In this document: in pieces, positions 1 through 8,689 of the stretch
How the letters are laid out: every line of letters starts with the position of its first letter
Numbering within the stretch: the first letter of the stretch is position 1
Origin: Allomyces macrogynus ATCC 38327
Lineage: Eukaryota; Blastocladiomycota; Blastocladiomycetes; Blastocladiales; Blastocladiaceae
Reading direction: 5' to 3'
Assembly (NCBI GenBank): GCA_000151295.1
Contig: GG745333.1
Span: 1,515,724 to 1,537,748 of the forward strand
DNA: 22,025 nucleotides
Made by a program: the position numbers and the translations under genes
Notes under the pieces: model-generated
What the model saw: only the letters and a program-made list of their open reading frames with translations
What the model was told of the DNA's origin: nothing
Databases searched by the model: none

Positions 1-1760
1 TTCAAATCCGCCACATCCGCATCCGGGTTCGTCGCCGACAGCGGCAACAGCGCCGACGAAAACCACGTATCGAGCACGTCCTCGTCCTGCACCCACACCC
101 CACTGCCCTCCCTCTTCGGCACATCCTTGGCGACCACCCACTCGCCCTCCCCACCCGCGCGAAATGCCGGAATCCGATGCCCCCACCACAACTGCCGCGA
201 AATACACCAATCGTGCATATTCTCGAGCCACGTCCGCAACTCGCGGTCGGCCCAGGCATCCGCCAGCGTCAATTCGCCCGCATCGAGCTTAGCCAACACT
301 TTCTGCGCCATCGGCGCACACCGGACATACCACTGCGGGACGACGCGTGGCTCGAGAATATCGCCGGACCGGGAACATACGGCGAGCCGCATCGCGTGCG
401 GCTCAACGCGGTCGTACACGCCCGCCGTGGTCAACAATTCCACGACGCGCGACCGCGCCGCGAACCGGTCGATACCGACCAAGTCCGGCACGCCACACGC
501 GGGCGTCAGTCGGCCTTTCCCGTCAAACAAGTCGATCCAGGTGGTTTCGGCAATCGCATGCCGTTTCGCAATCTCATAGTCGTTGGCGTCGTGCGCCGGC
601 GTGATTTTCACCGCGCCCGTCCCAAACTCCGGGTCGACGTGGTCGTCAGCGACGACCGGGATTCGGCGGCCGGACAGCGGGTGGACCAAGTCGCGCCCAA
701 CGAGGTGCGCGTACCGTGCGTCCGTCGGGTGCACGGCGACCGCCGCGTCGCCCAACATCGTCTCGACACGCGTCGTCGCGACCGTCACGAATTCCCCGCC
801 ATTGGCACCGTCCGCGACGGGGTACCGGAAATAATGCATTTCGCCGACTTGCGCACTATGCCCGCTGGGGGTGGGCACGGCCGTCGGACCGTCAATTGTC
901 AGGTACTCGACTTCCATGTCGGAAATGGCCGTTTCGAGTGCCGGGCACCAGTGCACGAGCCGCGTCGCGCGGTAGATGAGCCCGCGGCGCGACAGTTCGA
1001 GAAACGCGTCGGTGACAATTCGGGACCGAGGGGTGTCGAGCGTGAAGTAGGCGTCGGACCAGGAAAACGAGGCGCCGAGCGCACGCAGCTGGTGGTGGAT
1101 GTGGTCGCCGTGTGCGTCTTTCCAGGACCAGACGCGCGAGAGGAAGGCGTCGCGGCCGAGCTCGTGGCGCGTTTTCTGGAGAAACGAAATGTTGATCAGC
1201 CTACGAGCGCGCCTTGCGAAACAAAGCACCAAGCGCACCCCTTCCGTCTTGGCCAACTGCTTCTCGACGACTGTTTGCGTCGCGATCCCGGCATGATCGG
1301 TGCCCGGGATCCACCGCACCGATTTCCCGTGCATATGGTGGTACCGCGCGATCGCGTCCTGGATCGCGGTCGTCAGCGCGTGGCCGCAGTGCAGTCGGCC
1401 CGTCACGTTGGGCGGCGGGAAGACCATGACAAAGTCGTCGTTATCCGTCGATGAACGTGGTGGGGTCGGGTCCTGCGCCCAGATCTGCTGCCATTTGGCC
1501 TCGATCGCGAGCTACGAACATGAGATCAGCATGGTCGAGGTGGTCGGTGGGTGATCGGTGTTGATTGAAGACCATACAGCTTGGTACGGCCCCTGGAGCG
1601 GGGAAACGGGCTCGGGGCTGGTCGTGCTGGTCCATCGTGCTGATGCGCATCGCCATGGTGCGGATCGGACGAGCGAGATGGCGGTGCAGCGCGTGGTTGG
1701 GCCGCGAGATGCCGAAGTTTGGCCCCGAACGGCCGATGCTGGTAACCTGCCGAACCACAT
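1..1760 (-). CDS. Valine--tRNA ligase, 5' part (3' end beyond window)
   Basis: Class I aminoacyl-tRNA synthetase that charges tRNA-Val with valine. Proposed exons on the minus strand are 1760-1578, 1511-1239 and 1175-<1, with introns of 66 and 63 nt; all joins are phase 0, and about 543 residues are present. The HIGH-type site reads PPPNVTGRLHCGHAL. It is followed by WIPGTDHAGIATQTVVEKQL, the editing-domain segment ITPAHDANDYE, and the hallmark blocks WCISRQLWWGHRIPAF and DVLDTWFSSALLPLS. The KMSKS loop and anticodon-binding domain would lie beyond the left edge. Exon 1 codes for about 60 residues rich in Arg, Ser and Thr with few acidic residues, which looks like a mitochondrial presequence. 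The start at 1760 was chosen because it gives a 61-codon exon in phase with a typical 66-nt intron. Identity is very secure; the exact start is inferred. Confidence 0.95.
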
Positions 1761-2049
1761 CTTGAACAGCTTGTGTTGGCCGCCAAAAATGGTGCTAGTC
1801 GTTATTGATCCAAAGCGACCAGTGCCGTCGTGGTAGTGCTCGAAATTTGGTACTTCTTTGTGCAGCTAGTAGAGCAGTTGTTGGTGGGGAGCAGGATTGC
1901 TGTGATCAACGGAGATCACCACACAAACTTGCAGATCAGCGCGGCTCTGCCAGAAAATACCATCAAAATCACCAAGTTGGACCGAGTTGGACCTCTCCAA
2001 CGGGAATCCAAACGCGCACATTCGCAGCGGGGTAGGTATAAGCATGTAC

Positions 2050-3333
2050 TCAAATTAAGCTGTCCATGCGCGCAAATACACTCAACACCGCGGCCACCAC
2101 CTCGAGCTGCGACACGCCATTGATCCGACACTCCTGGCCCGCGACCACCGAATCGTCCCACCGCGAAAACGCCGCCAACACGTCCTCGGCACGGGACCAC
2201 GCCGATTCCCGCTCCCCGAGCGTCGGCAATCGCGCGAGCACATTCTCCAAGACGTTCCCCGCATGCGCTGCCGCGACCAACGCAATCGTGCGCAACGGGT
2301 GCTCGCGGGCAGGCCAGTTCGCCGATCCGGGGTTCGTGCGCAGACAGGTGACGACACGGGCAACGACAGTTTCCTTGGCGGTCGCGTCGGCGACCGGGTG
2401 CGTGGCCATGTCGAAGAGGACGAAATTGCGTTTTTCGGTGCGCAGCACGCCCTTGTCGACGAGGCCCTTGGCAAGCCGTTCGCGCACTTGCCGCAGCTGG
2501 TAGGAGACGCGTAGAATGTTCCATGTTTCGCCTATGTGGAGACACCAGGGCAGGTGAGCGGGGGGCGGACACGGTCAGATTCAGATTCATACAGTACCAC
2601 TGAGCAGGTCCATCCAAGTCGCGACACCCCACGTCTCGCCGCGCGGTAAGCCCGCTGGTCCTGCTCCTGATGGTGCCGCCGCGCCATTGCTCGCCGGCGT
2701 CGTTGTCGCGGCGACAGGTTGGCCAGTAATTGCCGCGAACCCGGCCGTGACGGTGCCCGTGGCCCCACCGGTATAATTCCCGTCCTGCGTCTGCCGCATG
2801 AGCCTGAGCGTCTCGTCCAACAGCACCTCCCCCGTGGGACGCGTCGAAATGACGACAATCGGGCGGTCCTGGAGTGCGAGAAACCGGCGTTCGGGTGCAA
2901 GCACCATGGCAATTCGTCCACGCAGCGCAAGTTCCATGAGAATGCATCCGCGCAAAACGTAGGACAACGAGTCGTTCCAAAACGACAGATAACCCTGCTT
3001 ATCCTTGAGCCCGAGCAGCAACACTTCTTCCATGAGCGTGAGCCGTGGCGGGCGCGCGCCATCGTAGTCGAGATCGTCGCCCGCGAGGACCTCTGTCGGG
3101 TCGTAGGCGACGCGCTTGCCGTCGGCGGTCACGGCGGTGACAGACATGGCGCGCGCCGGGTGTGGTGCGGTTGAAGGGGCCGCGGAAGCGGAAAAGCCGG
3201 GACTCGACGCGGCGGAAGGGGTCGTCAGGTCCGGCTCGCTGCGGGTGCCGTCGCTCGTGAGCGCCGACAGGCCGCCGTAGCTGCCGCTGCCGCCGGCGCC
3301 GGTCCTGCGGCGGTGCGTGAGGCCGGCCGACAT
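2050..3333 (-). CDS. VPS74: Vps74/GOLPH3-family Golgi phosphoprotein
   Basis: Peripheral Golgi protein that binds PI4P and links Golgi glycosyltransferases to COPI for retention. Exons are 3333-2598 and 2531-2050, with one 66-nt intron splitting the Gly codon of LLSGETWN; the product is 405 residues. Family blocks are LTLMEEVLLLGLKDKQGYLS (98-117), SFWNDSLSYVLRGC with the Trp119 and Arg128 expected in the PI4P pocket, QLRQVRERLAKGLVDKGVLR (257-276) with the start of the beta hairpin, and NFVLFDMATHP. The start MSAGLTHRRRTG resembles the Arg-rich COPI-binding N-terminus of yeast Vps74, which supports Met1 over a later Met63. The end FARMDSLI resembles the yeast C-terminus. At 405 residues it exceeds the yeast protein (about 345) because of a disordered segment at 11-70 and a low-complexity insert at about 184-238. 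It lies downstream of no other gene on its strand except ValRS, 289 nt away. Confidence 0.96.
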
Positions 3334-3963
3334 GGTTGTGGTGCGCGTGACTCGTGACGGGGTTGGTCGAGGTGCGGATCAGGGCACGCAGTGCGGGCGG
3401 GCCGGGTGGGGCGATCCGAGGCGAGCGAGCGGGCGGGTGCGGCTGCAGCAACGGGTGCGCGTCAGGTGCAAATTGTGCGGGTGCGGCGGTCGCGACGGTG
3501 CAGGTCGCGGTAGGTGCTGGTGGTGGGTGGTACAGCGCCGTGGTGTCGACTCTCTTCCGTCGCGTCGGCCAGCGCAGCGTGGTGCAGCGAAGTGTGCCGC
3601 AAAAGGTGGCTGTCGTTGGCGGTTTGCGGCGGTTTGCGAAGGCCAAAATCCACTTTGGCTCGGTCACGTCACGACACGCGTTAGTCGAGTGCAACATGTG
3701 TGTCTGTTCCACGCTGTCTCGCACGCTCCCACGCGTCAGCCTGGCCGCTTGTCCGCGTCTTCACCCGCAAGCACGCCTGCCGGTCGAAGCCGACGACGAC
3801 GACAACGACAACGACGACAACGACGACAACAACAACGACGACAACGACAACGACGACAACGACGCCCTCGTCGCTCCCCGTTCCTTCTCTCCAGCTCGCT
3901 GCAAAGCACCCGCACTCAAGAGCCCCTGCTGCCCCAACTCACCCCCAACTCACCCCGACGACA
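3334..3963. promoter_or_regulatory. Divergent intergenic region between Vps74 and the M28 peptidase
   Basis: The two start codons face away from each other, so this 630-nt spacer must hold both promoters and both 5' leaders. I see no convincing TATA box. Its half next to the peptidase carries a CGA/CAA repeat followed by a C-rich stretch. The frame of the peptidase remains open back to an ATG at 3700, so part of this spacer could be coding in a longer isoform; I regard that as unlikely because the extension lacks domain character and would bury the signal peptide. Confidence 0.5.
3791..3864 (+). repeat. Imperfect CGA/CAA trinucleotide repeat
   Basis: About 74 nt made only of GAC and AAC-type triplets (units such as cgacgacaacgacaa). 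In the frame of the downstream peptidase it reads as uninterrupted Thr; in another frame as Asp/Asn. It lies about 100 nt before the chosen peptidase start, so it is most likely in the 5' leader. Such repeats are expected to vary in length between strains. Confidence 0.85.
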
Positions 3964-5742
3964 ATGTCCCGACGCCGTCAGTTCCCGCTCCTGGCGCTGC
4001 TCCTCGCCTTCGCCTTCCTGGGCCTCCAGGCCGCCGTGCCCGCGACTGCGCGCCATGCCGCGGCTCCGCTCGGCAACTACGGCGCGCTCGGTGACCAAGT
4101 CACCATCGCGCTCGCGTCTCCGAAGCAGCTGCTCGTCAACGGGCTCGCCATCTCCGACGTCGACCCGGCCGATACGACGCTCCTGGTCCTCGAACATGTG
4201 CCAATTGACGGCTCCGGCGCTCCTGAGCTCGTGAGCGCTGCTGCGTGGCACGACCAGACCGTGGCCGTGCTCGACCAGGCCACCGAGATGCTCGCGAGTC
4301 GTGAGCGCACGGAATCGCTTGCTCTGCAGTCGGGTGTCGAGACGTGGACGGCGGCACCGCACGTGCGCGTCGTTGCTGCGTCAGCCAACCGTGCGACGCT
4401 GGTCGTTGCTGTGCCCAAGGCCCGTGTCGCCCTGACTGAAGGTCGCGAAGTGGATCTCTCCGACCTTCTCCCGACGGCGGTCCTGCCCAACACGCGCGTG
4501 ACGCGCGTTGACGCCGACTCAGCCGCGACGACCGTGCGCTCGGCACCCGTGCCCGACCGGCTCGTCGAAGTGTTGCGCAAGCACAAGAAGCCGACCAAGG
4601 GGGATAAGCGAATTCGCGCGATGCTCAAGAAGACCACAATTCCGGAAATGCGCGCCGACGTTGAGTGGTTGACGGGCGAGGACCCAAACTCGCCGCTGAC
4701 CACACGGCATTCATTGAGTGAGGGCCATTTGGTCGCGGCAAAATGGATGCGCGAGCAAATGACCAAGTACGGGTGTGATCAAGTCGAGTTTATGGAGTTC
4801 CGCGACGGGTATGGACCGAATGTGATTTGCACGATTGAGGGCACGGATTTGCCGGACGAGCATGTGGTGTTGGGCGCGCACTTGGATTCGCGCGGGTCGG
4901 TGTTTTGGCCGTATAGCCGCGCGCCGGGTGGGGATGACGACGGGTTCGTGTTTCTCTTTTCGTCTTCATTTGTTGAGCCGTTCCTGACCGCACTGGGGAA
5001 ATCCAACAGGAGCGGCACGGCCATGATTCTCAACTTCATGCGCGTCTTGCACTCGAGCAGGCTACGTCTGCGCCGCACCCTCAAGGTCATCTCCTTTGCA
5101 GGCGAGGAGCAGGGGCTGATTGGATCCAAGGCCTACGCGCGCGCCGCTCGCGAGCGCGGCGATCGGATTACGTGGATGTTGCAGGGCGACATGCTCGCCT
5201 ACCGCAAGCCGGGTGAACCGCTGCAGTGCGGGTTGCCCGACCGGTACATGACGCCCGAGGCCAACTTGATCGTGCGCAAAGTATGTGGGGATGTTTGGCT
5301 CCTCGTTTCCGAGCGCGAATGCTAACCAGCATGAATTACGTATGTAGGTCGCGGAGGCGTACGTGCCTGAAGTGCAAGTCGGATCGACATCGGCGTGCTG
5401 CTCGGATCACCAGAGGTGCGTGGCGACCCTTGGATTGGTGCGACCCAGGACAATGTACTTACCGACGCGCGTGCTGCAGTTTCTTTGAGAACGGGTTTGC
5501 GAGCACGCAAATCTTTGAGCGCAACGGGCCGATTGCCGACCCAATGTACCACAACTCGGGCGACCTGGTGTGTCTTCCTCCCTGGTACCTTGTTTTCACG
5601 CATATTTTGCGGCAACTGATCGACATGGGACCGATTCTTGGTGTAGTCGCGCCGCACCGGATACGACTACGAGCAGTTGCAGGCGCTTGCGCGCGTCGCG
5701 CTGGCCACGACCATGGTCGTTGCCGAGATTGCCGAGCCATAG
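3964..5742 (+). CDS. Secreted M28-family zinc aminopeptidase
   Basis: Extracellular or vacuolar metallo-exopeptidase that removes N-terminal residues from peptides with two bound zinc ions. Exons are 3964-4943, 5010-5280, 5348-5415, 5480-5567 and 5647-5742; introns of 64-79 nt, one with a GCTAACC branch site; the product is 500 residues. Residues 1-29 form a signal peptide (basic start, hydrophobic core, AVPATAR). A weakly conserved pro-region of about 200 residues follows. The catalytic part has the zinc ligands and active-site residues in the M28 order: His306/Asp308 in GAHLDSR, an Asp in GGDDDGSGTA, Glu359/Glu360 in FAGEEQGLIG, Asp387 in LQGDM, and His438 in CSDHQSFFENGF. The end HNSGDLSRRTGYDYEQLQAL is typical of the family. 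The start at 3964 was preferred to an in-frame ATG at 3700 because it begins the signal peptide. It stops at TAG. Confidence 0.95.
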
Positions 5743-6265
5743 ATTTCCGCGTGCACGGGCAGTGCTCTCCACCCGTCAGTTTTGCTAAGTGGTGGATGCC
5801 GCCGCTTTCTTTGCGCATCGTGTCCGGTCACGTTATGACAGCAGCCAGCCAGCTGGTCTTGCATTGCAGTATTGACCGCCCCCAAGTGAAATGGATCTTT
5901 ATTGCGTTGCTGACATTCTCTTCAGTGCCTCGAGGAGACCTTGGTCGCGGAAGTGGAGAACGGCGAGCGAAGAGAAAAAGAATGAGCAAGGCAAAACATT
6001 GTCTCCGTTGTCCACGTCACTGATGCCCCAGACGCTGACATGAGCCGAGCCACCTGGAAATGGCGCCGCTGACCCCACGTGGCCGACCCAAACACCAACG
6101 TGAGCGCGAATGCGATGCGATCAACCAACCACCTTCGCCACCATCAACCGCACCACCACCACGTCCGCCACCCCCGCCCTGGTAGTTGGTAACCGCGCAT
6201 CCCAGCTTGCTGCAACAAACCGCGACTGCCCGCATTCGGCAGGACCCGACGCACCAAGCTCTATC
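5743..6265. other. Intergenic region, peptidase to Tom20-SET
   Basis: A 523-nt spacer between two genes on the plus strand. It should hold the peptidase 3' UTR and the promoter and leader of the next gene. The last 150 nt are rich in CAC/CCA triplets (about 6119-6180). I see no gene, RNA or clear promoter motif in it. Confidence 0.5.
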
Positions 6266-8474
6266 ATGTCCGGCACCTCGGCTCCGTCGTCCACCGCGAC
6301 CCCGGTCCTGCAGCGCCCCTGGGTGCTCGCGACGCTCGCCGTCGCCGCCGTCGGAATCGGGTACGCGGCCTTCTTCGACTACAAGCGCCGCGCCGACCCG
6401 TCGTTCCGCCGCAACCTGCGTATGTTGCTGCCTCCCGTCCCCGAGTCATCACGCGGCACGATGATTGACGTGACGACTTGCAATCAACAGGCAAGCAGCG
6501 CAAGCGCGTCGAGAAGAAGAAGACCGAGGAGGACTCCGCCAAGGCGCGCGATGTTGCCGCGTCGGGCGGCGCGGCCGACGGGCTCGAGGCCGAGATTGAG
6601 GCCCTCTTGAACGAGCCGCTGCCGACGACGCCCGAGGCCAAGGAAGCGTTTTTCATGGAGCAGCTGTCCAAGGGTGAGACACTCGCCAAGAACGGTACGG
6701 CGGCACGCCCCCAGTTTTTCATCACCTGCCGGATCCTCGGTGCGCCCCCCTAACCCCATCATTTTCCCGCTGATTGCAGGCCCCGAGTTCTTCAAGCTCG
6801 CCGCGGCTTTCTTCTACAAGGCGCTCAAGGTCTACCCGGCGCCCGCCGAGCTCGTCATGCTCTACCAGAAGACGCTGACGGAGCCCGTCTTCAACCTGGT
6901 CATGGGTTTCATCTCGTCCGAGGTCAAGAAGCGGCAGGAACAGTACTTTGTCTCGTTCCCGGACGCGTCAATGAACGTGCGTGTCGGTGAAGAGCCCGAC
7001 CCGAAGCGCAAGGCGCCCGACGGTACCCCGCTCAAGCGGCGCACGCTGATTGCCGCCAAGGACTTTGAGGCCGGCGAGACGATTTACGAAGAGGAGCCGA
7101 TTGTCGGCACGCTGAACCCGGCGTTCTTGCAGGTACGTGGTGCATTTACACGATCTCGCCGCTGATACGCGAGGCGCTCACGCTGACTCGGTGCCCATGT
7201 AGTCGGGCGAGCACTGCGCGCACTGCTTCAAGCCGACCGCGTGCGACGGCAAGGTCGAGTCGACGCGCACGGGCGCGACTTACTGCAGCAAGGCCTGCGA
7301 GGACATTGCCTGGGAAACCTACGAGTCCCTGCTCTTTGCCGACTACGCGCGTCCCGGCGGTTCCACCACGACCACCCTCGTCGCCGAATGCGCGACCGAC
7401 GGCGTGATCGTGCCGCTGCACATGGCGCGGTTCCTTGCCTACATGGTGCACGAAGACACCAAGAAGGCCGAGAACCCGGACGCCGACGGGTTTGGTGTCT
7501 GGGACCACATCGAACGGCTGCGGTACCTCGAGCTCACGCCCACGGCGATCGATGCCAAGTACATCACGATGCTGCAGACGCTGCTCGGCGAAAAGGTGCC
7601 CGGGCTCGAGGATTTCTTGACGCTCGAGCGGTACTTGCTGCTCAAGGGCAAGTTCCTCTACAACCAAATGGCTGTCGCTACGCGGCAGGTCGAGGCGCTC
7701 GTCGCCGCCGAGGCCGCTGCCGAGGCCGAGACCACCGCCGAGGCCAAGCCCGAGGAACCCGCGGCTGAGGAGGCCGAGAAGCCTACGGAGGTAATTGCTG
7801 CTGCTGCTGATCCGGCTCCGGAATTGGACGTGGAATCGCTCGCTGACGACGCCGACGATCAACAGGCTGATGACTCGCCGGCCGCCCTCCTCGAGGAAGA
7901 GGATACCAGTTCGGCGATTGTCGTCGAGGTCGAAAAGTCCGAGGACGATGAGTCCGCCGCGTCGGGCGACGCACAGGACGTTGCTGCCGACGCGGCCGAC
8001 GCCGAGACCCCCGCCGCCGAGGAGCCCGCCGCCGCGGAGGAGACCCCTGACGCGTCGACGGATGCGATCCCGGAGGCCACGGTCGAGGAGGCTGAGGAGG
8101 AGGAGGAGGTCAAGTCCAAGGAGGACGAGGAGAAGCCTAAGGTTGCGGTCCTCGAGCCGGAGCGGTCCGCGTCGGCCGCGGCCGCATCGACGGCTGCCGC
8201 GCTCTACCCGGTCTCGGCTTACCTGACGCACTCGTGCACGCCCAATGTCGAGGCCACGTTCCCGCGTAAGTCGCGCACGCTCGCGCTGGTTGCCAAGACC
8301 CCCGTGCGTGCCGGCGATGTGCTCATGACGGCGTTTGTGGATCTTGCATTGCCGTACGCTGACCGCAAGGCGGCGCTCGGCGCGGGCTGGCGCTACACGT
8401 GCGAGTGCGGGCGGTGCGCGGCGGAGGCGCCCAAGGAGGAGGAGGCGGAGGAGGAGGCCAAGGTCGACGAGTAA
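6266..8474 (+). CDS. Tom20-SET domain fusion protein
   Basis: Exons are 6266-6419, 6491-6694, 6780-7132 and 7203-8474, introns of 70-85 nt, product 660 residues. Residues 1-165 are a complete Tom20, the mitochondrial outer-membrane receptor for presequences: a membrane anchor at about 19-37, the FFDYKRRADPSFRRNLR segment, a basic/acidic helix, and the TPR-like core GPEFFKLAAAFFYKALKVYP (120-139). The frame then runs on into a split SET domain: GTPLKRRTLIAAKDFEAGET (201-220), a four-Cys zinc-finger-like segment (Cys242, Cys245, Cys265, Cys269), LTHSCTPNVEATF (578-590), AGDVLMTAFVDL, and the post-SET Cys cluster CECGRC. An Ala/Glu-rich insert (about 399-560) divides the SET halves. Fungal Tom20 is normally about 150-190 residues. 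The membrane anchor predicts that the SET part faces the cytosol. Exon 3 encodes both the Tom20 core and the start of SET, so the fusion does not rest on one predicted splice. Confidence 0.93.
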
Positions 8475-8689
8475 CGGTCAGTGAGAGGGAGGGAGGGGAG
8501 GGGGGTGATGGTTGGTGTGATTCGGACCGGCGTCGGGGCCGTGTGATTTCTTTCGTTGTTGTGGTTGTTATTGTGGTTTTGTTTGTGCGGCGGCTCGTGC
8601 CGGCAGTGCTGCCTCAATGTAATCGAATGCCCAAATGTCATCAACCTCAGTTCGTGCTATCAAGTTGGCCGACCCCCTGTCCGCTGCTT
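8475..8689. other. Shared 3' region of two convergent genes
   Basis: The Tom20-SET and Bzz1 genes end facing each other only 215 nt apart. The spacer has a GT-rich stretch (about 8544-8590) as expected for 3' UTR and polyadenylation signals of the plus-strand gene. No gene seen. Confidence 0.5.

Noticed and set aside
177..1454. 425-codon open frame on the plus strand
   Set aside because: It lies antisense to the ValRS gene, has no recognisable domain, and is Arg/Val-rich as expected for the complement of GC-rich coding sequence.
1916..2980. 354-codon open frame on the minus strand
   Set aside because: Same strand but another frame of the Vps74 gene; it runs through the Vps74 intron and resembles nothing known.
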